DNA of 64,000 nt from Porphyrobacter sp. ULC335 (lineage in GTDB: Bacteria > Pseudomonadota > Alphaproteobacteria > Sphingomonadales > Sphingomonadaceae). Shown in pieces: positions 25,289 to 33,495 of the stretch. Each line of letters opens with the position of its first letter. Position 1 is the first letter of the stretch. The notes below the pieces were generated by a model that searched no databases, was not told where the DNA came from, and saw only the letters and a list, made by a program, of their open reading frames with translations. Position numbers and translations under genes: made by a program. The stretch lies in assembly GCF_025917005.1 (NCBI RefSeq), contig NZ_CP078091.1, forward strand, positions 3,410,001 to 3,474,000. The letters are read 5' to 3'.

Positions 25289-26053
25289 CTGAGAATCCTC
25301 CTCACCAATGACGACGGCATCCACGCCCCCGGCCTCAAGGTGCTGGAGGAGATCGCGCGGCAGTTTTCCGACGATATCTGGATCTGCGCCCCGTCCGAGG
25401 AGCAATCGGGCGCGGGTCACTCGCTCACCTTGACCCGTCCCGTCCGGCTCCAGACACTGGGCGAGCGACGCTTCGCCGTCACCGGCACGCCCACCGATAG
25501 CGTGATGATGGCGCTGCGCACGGTCATGCCCGATGCGCCAGACCTGATCCTGTCCGGCGTCAATCGCGGCGCGAACCTTGCCGATGACATCACCTATTCC
25601 GGCACCGTCTCAGCCGCGATCGAGGGCGCGCTGGCCGGCATCCGCTCCATCGCCTTCAGCCAGGTCTATGCCCGCGAAGGCATGGGCGATGACGTGCCCT
25701 TCGGCGCGGCCCGCGAATGGGGGCCGAAGGTGTTGAAGCCGCTGATCGACGCGCCGATGGCCGACCGCACGCTCATCAACGTCAACTTCCCGGCACGCGC
25801 TCCCGAGGACGTGAAGGGCATCCGCGTCGTGCGGCAAGGCTTCCACGACTACTCGCGCGGCACCCTTGTCGAAGGGCGCGACCCGCGCGGCTACCGCTAT
25901 TTCTGGTTCGGGCTCGACCAGATCGAGCATACGCTGGACCATGGCACCGATCTGGAAGCAATCGAGGAAGGCTATGTCGCGGTGACTCCGCTGCAGCTCG
26001 ACCTCACCCATTATTCGACCATCGGCATCCTCGCCGATCGATTCGGCGGCTGA
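25289..26053 (+). CDS. surE: 5'/3'-nucleotidase SurE, CTG start codon
   Basis: A 254-residue metal-dependent nucleoside monophosphate phosphatase. The family start is (M)RILLTNDDGIHAPGL, with metal ligands Asp8 and Asp9. This matches only if translation begins at the CTG 25289-25291. The frame has a TGA stop at 25268-25270, and no ATG, GTG or TTG occurs between that stop and the conserved residues. GGAG sits at 25278-25281, 7 nt upstream of the CTG. The next GTG (25340) would delete the NDDG metal site. Other motifs present are SGVNRGANLADDITYSGTV and the C-terminal VTPLQLDLTHY. Follows serS after a palindromic repeat; the channel gene follows closely. Confidence 0.93.
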   Translation: MRILLTNDDGIHAPGLKVLEEIARQFSDDIWICAPSEEQSGAGHSLTLTRPVRLQTLGERRFAVTGTPTDSVMMALRTVMPDAPDLILSGVNRGANLADDITYSGTVSAAIEGALAGIRSIAFSQVYAREGMGDDVPFGAAREWGPKVLKPLIDAPMADRTLINVNFPARAPEDVKGIRVVRQGFHDYSRGTLVEGRDPRGYRYFWFGLDQIEHTLDHGTDLEAIEEGYVAVTPLQLDLTHYSTIGILADRFGG

Positions 26054-26067
26054 GCGGGCGCGCGCGG

Positions 26068-27147
26068 ATGGCCGAGGAGCCGAGCCGCAATCCGTTCCGG
26101 CGCAAGGCGCTGCTGGCTGACCAGTTCCAGCCGCTGCGGCGGCAGGTCAGGATTCCGGTGTGGGGCGATCTCGGCATCCGCATGGGCCTCGCCTTCCTGC
26201 TGATCACGCTGGTGATAGCGATCCACTGGTGGGACCGCGCGGGGCTGAAAGATAATCACGACAACGTCATCAGCTTCCTCGACGTCGTCTATTTCACCAT
26301 GATCAGCATCACGACCACGGGCTTCGGCGATATCGCTCCGATTTCCGACCGGGCGCGGCTGATCGAGGCCGTGATCGTCACCCCGGTGCGCATCGCGGTG
26401 CTGTTCATCTTCGTGGGCGCGGCCTACGATTTCGTCATCAAGCGCAGCTGGGAGAAGTTTCGCATGGCTCGCATCCAGGAGCAGCTGACCGATCATGTGG
26501 TGGTGCTGGGCTTCGGCGTCTCCGGCGCGCAAAGCGTGGGCGAATTGATCGAACGCGGGGTCGATCCGCGCTGCATCGTCGTAATCGACCCGTCCGAGGA
26601 ACGCCTGACCGAAGCGGAAAAGCTTGGCGTCAATGTCATGGCCGCCGATGCGACGCGTGACGAAACGCTGAAAGCGGTCAGGATCGCGCAGGCCGCCAGC
26701 GTGCTGGTGAGCGCCGGGCGCGACGATACCTCGATCCTGATGGTGCTGACCGTGCGCCACCTCGCGCCCAAGGTTCCGATCAGCGTGGTGGTGCGCGCAG
26801 AGGATAATGAGCTGCTGGCGCGGCAGGCGGGCGCGAACAACGTCATCAACCCGGTGCGTTTCACCGGCCTGCTGCTGGCCGGCAGCGTCAAGGGTGCACA
26901 CATCGCCGATTATCTCGCCGACCTCGCCAGCGTCGGTGGGCGGGTGCAACTGGTCGAGCGCGAGGTGAGCGCGGCAGAATGCGGCAAGTCGATCACCGAC
27001 CTCAAGAGCGGCGGACAGGGCCTGCGGGTCTATCGCAATGGCCGCGCCATCGGCTTCTGGGAGGACGAGTGCCAGATGCTCCAGCCAGGCGATGTGGTGG
27101 TGGAAATCGTTCCGACCGCGCAGAGCGAGAACGGCTCAGCGGGTTAG
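26068..27147 (+). CDS. Two-helix potassium channel with RCK (TrkA-N) domain
   Basis: A 359-residue Kch/MthK-type ion channel. Two membrane helices (about 38-55 and 90-110) flank a pore loop with the filter TTTGFGDIAP (about 81-90; GFG instead of GYG is common in bacterial channels). The cytoplasmic RCK domain begins at HVVVLGFGVSGAQSVGELIE (about 142) with a Rossmann GxGxxG, and a TrkA-C domain follows to the end. It probably carries K+ gated by a cytosolic ligand. Starts 14 nt after surE stops, likely cotranscribed. Its stop overlaps the convergent DUF1761 gene by 4 nt. Confidence 0.88.
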   Translation: MAEEPSRNPFRRKALLADQFQPLRRQVRIPVWGDLGIRMGLAFLLITLVIAIHWWDRAGLKDNHDNVISFLDVVYFTMISITTTGFGDIAPISDRARLIEAVIVTPVRIAVLFIFVGAAYDFVIKRSWEKFRMARIQEQLTDHVVVLGFGVSGAQSVGELIERGVDPRCIVVIDPSEERLTEAEKLGVNVMAADATRDETLKAVRIAQAASVLVSAGRDDTSILMVLTVRHLAPKVPISVVVRAEDNELLARQAGANNVINPVRFTGLLLAGSVKGAHIADYLADLASVGGRVQLVEREVSAAECGKSITDLKSGGQGLRVYRNGRAIGFWEDECQMLQPGDVVVEIVPTAQSENGSAG

Positions 27148-27545
27148 GCCCTGAACCACACGTACACCCCGCCCATCGCCGCCATGCCGACGAGGAAATG
27201 GCCAGCATCGATCAGGAACAGCGCGAGCGGTTTGCGCAGGTAGAGATAGTTGATCCCGATCGCCGGGATCATCACCCCGATCGCAAATCCGACCGCCATC
27301 ATCATCACCACGAATTGCGGCGGATCGGTGCGAGCCACGAGGTGCCACAGCACCATCGCGATCAGCATCTCGAAGGCAAAGGTCAGCGCGAAGATCAGCC
27401 CCATGTTGCCGCTCTTGAGCTGGGTGTTCGAAAGCCCGGCCGCGCGCTGCCAAGGCTTGGCGAAGATCACCCCGTACCACAGGGCGCCCACGGCAAAGAA
27501 CGCTGCGGTTCCCGCCAGCACCGGCCACAGGGCGAAATCACTCAT
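27144..27545 (-). CDS. DUF1761 family membrane protein
   Basis: A 133-residue protein with four membrane helices (about 7-25, 49-68, 77-97 and 106-130). The DUF1761 signature is visible: FAVGALWYGVIFAKPWQ at the N-terminus and a compact four-helix layout. Function is unknown. The start ATG at 27545 has GAGGAGAGC upstream. It is convergent with the potassium channel. Confidence 0.8.
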   Translation of the reverse strand: MSDFALWPVLAGTAAFFAVGALWYGVIFAKPWQRAAGLSNTQLKSGNMGLIFALTFAFEMLIAMVLWHLVARTDPPQFVVMMMAVGFAIGVMIPAIGINYLYLRKPLALFLIDAGHFLVGMAAMGGVYVWFRA

Positions 27546-27612
27546 GCTTGCTCTCCTCGCTGCAGCGTCATGCTACCGCAAAGCGCGCACAAGGGGTAGC
27601 GCCAGGGCGCGC

Positions 27613-27852
27613 CTAGATGACGTAAGCGAATTCCTCGGCGCCCGGTGCAGGCTTGCGGCCGCGCATTTCAGCGTCGAGTTGCACCACTGTGCGGCTCGCG
27701 GTTTTGACGAACAGGCCCGGGATGATGGCGTGGACCATGCATGCCAGACCCCCGACTACCATCCGCCATCCAAAGCTGAGTGCGGTCCGGGCGTGCTGGC
27801 CATAGGTCTCGCCGATGGCGCGCGGGTGGTCTGTGAAGAGCTTCGTGATCAT
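27613..27852 (-). CDS. DUF6356-like small membrane protein
   Basis: A 79-residue protein with the pattern LFTDHPRAIGETYGQH, then GFGWRM-type Gly/aromatic stretch and a membrane helix (about 27-48, GGLACMVHAIIPGLFV). I recall this arrangement from the DUF6356 family in Sphingomonadales. Role unknown. It is divergent from rimO across 78 bp. Confidence 0.7.
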   Translation of the reverse strand: MITKLFTDHPRAIGETYGQHARTALSFGWRMVVGGLACMVHAIIPGLFVKTASRTVVQLDAEMRGRKPAPGAEEFAYVI

Positions 27853-27930
27853 GCTCTCCCAGATGCCCCGCCAGACCTGCGCCCGTCAACCCTAGCGCTA
27901 GGGCCGCACACAGTGTAGGGGCGCGCCGCA

Positions 27931-29319
27931 ATGAACACCGCCAGCACCACCGCCCCTACCGTCCTCCCCGACCAGAAGAAGATCGGGATGGTCAGCCTCG
28001 GCTGCCCCAAGGCGCTCGTCGATTCCGAGCGGATTCTCACTCGCCTGCGCGCCGATGGCTATGCCTTTGCCGAGGATTATGCGGGCGCGGATGTGGTGCT
28101 GGTCAACACCTGCGGCTTCCTCGATTCCGCCAAGGAAGAAAGCCTTGCCGCGATCGGCGAGGCGATCGCCGAAAACGGCCGCGTAATCGTGACCGGCTGC
28201 ATGGGCGAAGAGGCGGACGCGATCCGCGCCGCGCATCCGGCAGTGCTCGCGGTGACTGGCGCGCACCAGTACGAGCAGGTCGTGGAGGCGGTCCACCTGC
28301 ACGCCCCGCCGAGCCAGGGGCCGTTCGTCGACCTGATCCCGCAGCCTGACATCAAGCTGACGCCGCGCCATTACAGCTACCTCAAGATATCCGAGGGCTG
28401 CAATCACTCCTGCGCCTTCTGCATCATCCCGGACCTGCGCGGGAAACTCGCCAGCCGCCGCATTGATGCCTGCTTGCGCGAAGCGGAGAAACTGGTCGCC
28501 GCCGGCACCAGGGAACTCCTCATCATCTCGCAGGACACCAGCGCCTACGGGGTCGATATCCGCCACGAACCGCGCGAGTGGAAAGGCCGGGAAGTGCGTG
28601 CGCACATGACCGATCTGGCGCGCGAGCTTGGCGGGCTGCGCACTCCCGAAGGCAACGCGCCGTGGGTGCGGCTCCACTACGTCTACCCCTACCCCCACGT
28701 CGATCAGGTCATCCCGCTGATGGCCGAGGGGCTGCTGACGCCCTATCTCGATATCCCGTTCCAGCACGCCAGCCCCAAGGTGTTGAAGCTGATGCGCCGG
28801 CCCGCCAACGAGGCAAAGGTATTGGAGCGGCTGAAGTCATGGCGCGAAATCTGCCCCGACATCGCGATCCGCAGTTCCTTCGTGGTCGGCTTCCCGGGCG
28901 AGACCGAGGAGGACTTCCAGTACCTTCTCGACTGGCTGGAAGAAGCCCAGCTCGACCGCGTGGGTGCCTTCCGCTTCGAACCGGTTGAGGGCGCGGCTGC
29001 CAATGCGCTCCCCGATCAGGTGCCGGAGGCAATCAAGGAAGAACGCTACGCCCGGATCATGGAAGTGACCGAGCGGATCAGCGCCGCCAAGCTTGCTGCC
29101 AAGGTCGGCCGGACGCTGCCCGTCATCATCGACGAGGTTGGCGAGCCCGACGAAGACGGTGACATCGGCGCGAGCGGCCGCAGCCAGGCCGACGCGCCCG
29201 AGATCGACGGTGCGGTGTACCTGCGCAATGTGCCGGAGACGCTCGCCCCCGGCGATATCGTCAACGTCACCATTGAAGATGCCGATGCCCACGACCTGTT
29301 CGGGGTGATCGCGCGTTAA
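27931..29319 (+). CDS. rimO: Ribosomal protein S12 methylthiotransferase RimO
   Basis: A 462-residue radical-SAM enzyme that adds a methylthio group to Asp89 of ribosomal protein S12. The N-terminal MTTase domain supplies three [4Fe-4S] cysteines (Cys25, Cys61, Cys90). The radical-SAM cluster motif CxxxCxxC is Cys157-Cys161-Cys164 (CNHSCAFC). A C-terminal TRAM-like domain ends the protein (about 390-462). The [10 protein letters not shown] sequence after the cluster is typical of RimO rather than MiaB. The ATG at 27931 gives a 17-residue Thr-rich leader before the conserved [11 protein letters not shown]. Confidence 0.96.
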   Translation: MNTASTTAPTVLPDQKKIGMVSLGCPKALVDSERILTRLRADGYAFAEDYAGADVVLVNTCGFLDSAKEESLAAIGEAIAENGRVIVTGCMGEEADAIRAAHPAVLAVTGAHQYEQVVEAVHLHAPPSQGPFVDLIPQPDIKLTPRHYSYLKISEGCNHSCAFCIIPDLRGKLASRRIDACLREAEKLVAAGTRELLIISQDTSAYGVDIRHEPREWKGREVRAHMTDLARELGGLRTPEGNAPWVRLHYVYPYPHVDQVIPLMAEGLLTPYLDIPFQHASPKVLKLMRRPANEAKVLERLKSWREICPDIAIRSSFVVGFPGETEEDFQYLLDWLEEAQLDRVGAFRFEPVEGAAANALPDQVPEAIKEERYARIMEVTERISAAKLAAKVGRTLPVIIDEVGEPDEDGDIGASGRSQADAPEIDGAVYLRNVPETLAPGDIVNVTIEDADAHDLFGVIAR

Positions 29320-29403
29320 CCCCTGCCCTTCGCCCGTCCCCCGCAGGGACGCAGCGTGGTTAACCGCTGGTAACGCTTCGGCTAACGCGGCATATTCGCG
29401 GGC

Positions 29404-30216
29404 ATGATCCGTATCCTCGTCTTCCTCATCGCCGTAGCGGTGCTGCAATTCGCAGCCTTCGCGCAGTCCAATGTCGACCGTGCTGCCGATGCCGCAGAAG
29501 TCGTGGCGGCGCGCGCCGCGGATACATTCGAGGAGATCGACCCCGATAGCCAAGTGCCTGCGCTAGACGATGCGGCAGCAGTCTATGCCGGCCTGCCGCC
29601 GCTGGAGGTCGCGGCACCGGTGATTGAGGCTGAAGAACCGCGCGGTCCGGCGATCCGGATGATGCCAATCGATGTCGCGCAGCCGCTTCCCGTCGCTGCG
29701 CCGATGCCGGTCGCCGTCCCGACGCCCGCCACTCTGACGCGCACCAGCAGCAATCCCTTCGTCATCAAGTCGATCCTGCCTATCGAAGGCACCATCCGTT
29801 ACGGCGACTGGTTCTGGGACGAAGGCGCCGCACCGCGCACCGGCGCACTGGTCATAACCGTCGACCTGGACGCGCGCGTGATCAGCGCCTTCCGTGACGG
29901 GCACGAGATCGGGACCGCAGTGGTGCTGGTAGGCACGCAGGACCACCCCACCCCGCTCGGCACCTTCCCGATCCTGACCAAGGAGAAGGACAATGTCTCC
30001 GAGAAATACAATAATGCGCCCATGCCCTGGACGCTGCGTCTGACGTGGGACGGGATCGCGATCCACGGTTCGCCGGTGATGAACGGCTATGCCAGCCACG
30101 GCTGCATCGGCGTGCCTGACGATTTCGCCTCGAAGCTGTTCGCCGCCAGCAAGCGCGGGGACAAGGTAATCATCACCCGCGGGCGGATGATCGGGGTTGG
30201 CGACAAGGTGCTCTAG
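29404..30216 (+). CDS. L,D-transpeptidase (YkuD family), membrane-anchored
   Basis: A 270-residue periplasmic enzyme that probably makes 3-3 cross-links in peptidoglycan or attaches proteins to it. An N-terminal signal/anchor (IRILVFLIAVAVLQFAAFAQ) is followed by an Ala/Pro-rich stretch and the YkuD domain from about 145. The catalytic motif is complete: His221 (IAIHGSPV) and SHGC with His232 and Cys234. Upstream, GGTTAACCGCTGGTAAC resembles a CtrA half-site pair but is off register. The ATG at 29404 is the only good start. Divergent-side neighbour rimO ends 85 nt before. Confidence 0.9.
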   Translation: MIRILVFLIAVAVLQFAAFAQSNVDRAADAAEVVAARAADTFEEIDPDSQVPALDDAAAVYAGLPPLEVAAPVIEAEEPRGPAIRMMPIDVAQPLPVAAPMPVAVPTPATLTRTSSNPFVIKSILPIEGTIRYGDWFWDEGAAPRTGALVITVDLDARVISAFRDGHEIGTAVVLVGTQDHPTPLGTFPILTKEKDNVSEKYNNAPMPWTLRLTWDGIAIHGSPVMNGYASHGCIGVPDDFASKLFAASKRGDKVIITRGRMIGVGDKVL

Positions 30217-30223
30217 CGCGCGA

Positions 30224-31219
30224 TCAATTCAAAGAACGCGCAGGTTCCGGCCGGAAGCGCCACACGCGCATCATCACGCCAACCTTTTCGACCCGCTCCA
30301 CCCCCGGCACCGCCAGCACGCCGCCCAAGGAGGCGTTCTCGCCCGCCCAGAGCCGGTCCCAAGCCCGCGCAGCCTCGGCCCGGGTGGCGTGCCCGCCCAG
30401 CGCGGCGATGATCGCGAGGATCGTCTCGATGGCAATCACCCGCGGAACGTTGGCGCAATAGGTGTAGCCCAGCCCGCCCGGCGCGCTGTCATCGCGCATC
30501 ACCATCTCGTGCCAGTCCAGCTCGGCATACCAGTTCAGCGCCTGCCAGCTTTCAGCGAGATGCGCGGCGCTCGCGGCGATCTGCACCGGATCGAGCCAAT
30601 CGGCCTCGTCCAGCCGGGCGCGCAATCGGGCGCGGTCGAAATCGGGATTGGTGTTGGACGGATCGAGCGCGGGGGTGATCCCGGCATCTTCTACCACTGC
30701 CGACAGCTCGGGTTTGCGCCAGCCGAGCAGCGGGCGCAGCAGCACGACATCGGTCCCGTCAATGGTTGTGCTGGCCCGCACGCCGGCAAGGCCCGCCAGC
30801 CCGCTGCCCCGGTTGAGGCGCATCAGCAGCGTTTCGGCCTGATCGTCGGCATGGTGCGCCGTCGCGACCGCGCCCAATCCTGCTTCTTGCGCCCACTCCG
30901 CCAGCGCCGCGTAGCGCGCCTCGCGCGCTTTGGCCTGCACATTGCCGGGGGCGAGCGTGACAGTCAGCGGCGTGAAGGGAATGCCCCGCTCGGCAGCGAT
31001 CCGCTCGACCAGGGCGACTTCGCCCGCAGCCTCGGGGCGCAGGCCGTGATCGATGCTGGCGACCGCGATCCGCCCCGGCATCGTCGCATGGGCGAGCAAC
31101 AGCAGTGCGAGGCTATCCGGCCCGCCCGATACCGCCAGTCCCAGCGGGCCGCTCCGCTCGTCTTCGGGCCACAGCGCCCCCAGATCGGCAGCGAAGCGCG
31201 CGGGAAGGTCTAGCTGCAC
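30224..31219 (-). CDS. tilS: tRNA(Ile)-lysidine synthetase
   Basis: A 331-residue enzyme that converts C34 of the CAU anticodon of tRNA-Ile2 to lysidine with ATP. The PP-loop SGGPDS (about 31-36) is present with the following SIDHGLRPEA and AKAREARYAAL, and HHADDQAETLLMRLNRGSG. The C-terminal part is short, as in alphaproteobacterial versions. The start is a GTG at 31219 that overlaps the 3' end of the upstream cpoB-like gene in another frame, so the two are translationally coupled. Essential in most bacteria. Confidence 0.93.
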   Translation of the reverse strand: MQLDLPARFAADLGALWPEDERSGPLGLAVSGGPDSLALLLLAHATMPGRIAVASIDHGLRPEAAGEVALVERIAAERGIPFTPLTVTLAPGNVQAKAREARYAALAEWAQEAGLGAVATAHHADDQAETLLMRLNRGSGLAGLAGVRASTTIDGTDVVLLRPLLGWRKPELSAVVEDAGITPALDPSNTNPDFDRARLRARLDEADWLDPVQIAASAAHLAESWQALNWYAELDWHEMVMRDDSAPGGLGYTYCANVPRVIAIETILAIIAALGGHATRAEAARAWDRLWAGENASLGGVLAVPGVERVEKVGVMMRVWRFRPEPARSLN

Positions 31220-32253
31220 TTCACCTTCGCGCGGTTCGCCTGATAGTCGGTGGCGAGCCGCCCCGATGCGATCAGCGGATAGGTCTCGGCAAATTCGGCC
31301 AGCGCGATGCAGGCACGCTTGGTATCCTTCATCGCGATCATCGATGCGCCAAGGTACAGCAGGCTGTCCGGCGCACGGTCACCGGCCTTGTTGGCCTGAT
31401 AGTTCTTGAGGAACCACTGCGCGGCCTCCTTGGGCATATTGTCGTCAAGGAAGGCACGGCCCAGCAGGTTGCGCCCGAAGCTGATGCGGGTGTGGTTGGG
31501 ATATTGCTCGACGAAGCGGGTGAGCTGCTGGCGCGCTTCGGGGAAGAACCCGGCGCTCCACAGGCGGAAGCCGTAGGAATACTCGTCATCGCCCGCGTCG
31601 GCTGTCTGCGGCTTGGCGATTGCCTGCACCGCAGCAAGACGCGAGGCGCTAGGCGCGGCGACGCTGGCGGCCGGGGCAGGAGTTGGCGCAGGCACGGTGG
31701 GCGCGGGTGTGGTCTGGACCGGGGGACGCACCGCAGGCGTGGTCGCCGCCGCAGGGACAACCACCGGCGTAGTCGCCGCGGGTTGCACAGCTGGCAGGTT
31801 CGCCGCAGGTGCATCGATCGGCACATTGCCTGCCGTTTCGAGAGCCGCCAGCCGCAATTCCATCTGCGAGAGCGCGTTAGCCTGCTCTTCCGAACGCGCG
31901 GTGAGCGCCTGCAACTGCCTTTCCAAAGCATCGAGACGGATGAGGATGTCGGTCACCGCGGTGGTCGAAGGCGCGCTGGTGCCGATTGCCGGTGCGGGCG
32001 TGGTGGCCGACCCTTGCGTGCCCGGGCCGATCTGGGGCTCGAAGAAACGCCCGTCACCGCCGGGGAAGACCTTGCGCTGGAGAGCGCGGACCTCGGCCTC
32101 GATCTTGCGGATACGTGCTTCGTCCGCGGTCTCCTGCGCGGCGACCGGTACGGGCATGGTGGCAATGGTTGCAGCGGTGGCCGCCATCAACGCCGCACCG
32201 GCAAGGCGCAGCGGGATCATCTTGAGGGCAGAAGTTCGCAGGTCGGGGGTCAT
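31210..32253 (-). CDS. cpoB: Tol-Pal system coordinator CpoB (YbgF)
   Basis: A 347-residue periplasmic protein. It has a signal peptide (AGAALMAATAATIA ... AQE), an N-terminal coiled-coil (EARIRKIEAEVRALQRKVF at about 45-63 and a second heptad region LIRLDALERQLQALTARSEE at about 103-122), a Pro/Thr-rich linker, and TPR repeats (about 220-330: YSYGFRLWSAGFFPEARQQL). CpoB links Tol-Pal to peptidoglycan synthesis during constriction. The tol-pal genes are not in the window; here it is paired with tilS, an order seen in several sphingomonads (recalled). A second in-frame ATG is at 32220. Confidence 0.88.
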   Translation of the reverse strand: MTPDLRTSALKMIPLRLAGAALMAATAATIATMPVPVAAQETADEARIRKIEAEVRALQRKVFPGGDGRFFEPQIGPGTQGSATTPAPAIGTSAPSTTAVTDILIRLDALERQLQALTARSEEQANALSQMELRLAALETAGNVPIDAPAANLPAVQPAATTPVVVPAAATTPAVRPPVQTTPAPTVPAPTPAPAASVAAPSASRLAAVQAIAKPQTADAGDDEYSYGFRLWSAGFFPEARQQLTRFVEQYPNHTRISFGRNLLGRAFLDDNMPKEAAQWFLKNYQANKAGDRAPDSLLYLGASMIAMKDTKRACIALAEFAETYPLIASGRLATDYQANRAKVKCS

Positions 32254-32381
32254 GGCTCGTCAGGCTCCCTGGCAATGGTTGCGACTGCGTGGCGCACACC
32301 ACATGAACATGTCCCGAATCCCTGCCGCGCCCTGCGGCCCAAGTCGAGAGCGGCAAGTCACCTAATCAACGGGAAAAACGG

Positions 32382-33347
32382 TTAACGCTGCGGCGCGCGA
32401 TCAGGCGAAGGTGCGGTTTCGGTTGGCGCGGCTATGTCCGGAGTCGGCGCGGGCGCAGCAGTATCGGTTCGGCGGGCGGACAGGTTCTGGCGCACCGGAC
32501 GCGTCGGCGGAGTGGCGTTACCTGCCAGCGGTGTTACCGCTCCGGCCGCAGGAGCGGTTGTCCGTGCGGCCAATGCCTTCGCCGATACCGCAATGCCGGA
32601 GATTGTTTCCGGCCGATCCGAAAGCTTGGGGACCTGCTGGCCGCCAATCGTCACCGCCAGCGCATCGGGCCGCCCGGTGTTGATCCGCGGATCGACTGCC
32701 GCCGCTGGCACTTCGACCGACTCGCCCTGCTTGAGTGTCCGTTCGGTCAGCCGCTCGCCCCCTTCTTCGTAAAGCCGTACCCAGATGCCGTCCTCAAGCG
32801 CGGTCAGCACCACCGCGCCGCCCGGCGCTGCGACGGGCGCAGGGGCGGGTTGGGCTGCAACCGGTGCAGACGGCGCTGCAGACTCGGGTGACAGCAGCGA
32901 ACCCGGCTCAGTCCCGGCACCGAAATAGCTGTTGTAGAAGGCAAAGATCCCGATAGCGAACACCAGCACCGCCGCCGCCGCCGCCCAGGCGAGACCCGCC
33001 GAAGGAAGCCGTGCCGGATCGCCCGGCTCCATCCCGGAAGACGGTGCCGTCCGCCGCATCGAACCGTCGGCCAGTGCAACGCGCACCGCATCGGTGATGG
33101 CCGCGTCATTAAGGCCTACCGCTTTGGCGAAGGTCCGCGAAAAGCCGATCGCATAGGCGCGCGACGGCAGGCTTTCGAAATCGCCCGCCTCGATCGCTTC
33201 GAGATGGCGCAGCGGAATGCGCGTCTCGGCAGCGATATGCGCCAGATCAAGGCGCAGCGCCTCGCGCGCCGCGCGCAAGGTCCCGCCCGGTCCGGAAACA
33301 ACCGGCTCTTGCGCAGTGTCTGCGCTGTTCTGTTCTTCGCTGTCCAT
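32382..33347 (-). CDS. RodZ-like helix-turn-helix membrane protein
   Basis: A 321-residue bitopic protein. It has a cytoplasmic Xre-type HTH (about 22-85: GGTLRAAREALRLDLAHIA, RIPLRHLEAIEAGDFESLPS, AYAIGFSRTFAKAVG), one membrane helix (about 118-138) and a periplasmic DUF4115 domain (about 178-245: VVLTALEDGIWVRLYE). A long Ala/Pro/Thr-rich tail follows. This architecture is RodZ, which couples MreB to cell elongation. The tail is longer than usual. Stands upstream of cpoB on the same strand with a 128-bp gap. Confidence 0.87.
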   Translation of the reverse strand: MDSEEQNSADTAQEPVVSGPGGTLRAAREALRLDLAHIAAETRIPLRHLEAIEAGDFESLPSRAYAIGFSRTFAKAVGLNDAAITDAVRVALADGSMRRTAPSSGMEPGDPARLPSAGLAWAAAAAVLVFAIGIFAFYNSYFGAGTEPGSLLSPESAAPSAPVAAQPAPAPVAAPGGAVVLTALEDGIWVRLYEEGGERLTERTLKQGESVEVPAAAVDPRINTGRPDALAVTIGGQQVPKLSDRPETISGIAVSAKALAARTTAPAAGAVTPLAGNATPPTRPVRQNLSARRTDTAAPAPTPDIAAPTETAPSPDRAPQR

Positions 33348-33495
33348 GACCCGGGTCCGCGCCTTCTTGCGAGGCTTTATATGAGGTAGTGTGCGTGTAT
33401 TGTTCCTGAACCGGACTCACCCGCTGGGCTGCGTCCTGTCAAGCGTTGCTATAGCTCGTTGCCGCAGACCGCGCACGTCTGTCGGCGAGCCGAGT

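Noticed and set aside
29348..29370. GGTTAACCGCTGGTAAC as a CtrA site before the L,D-transpeptidase
   Set aside because: The second half is shifted by one base from TTAA-N7-TTAA; I kept it only as a remark in the gene entry.
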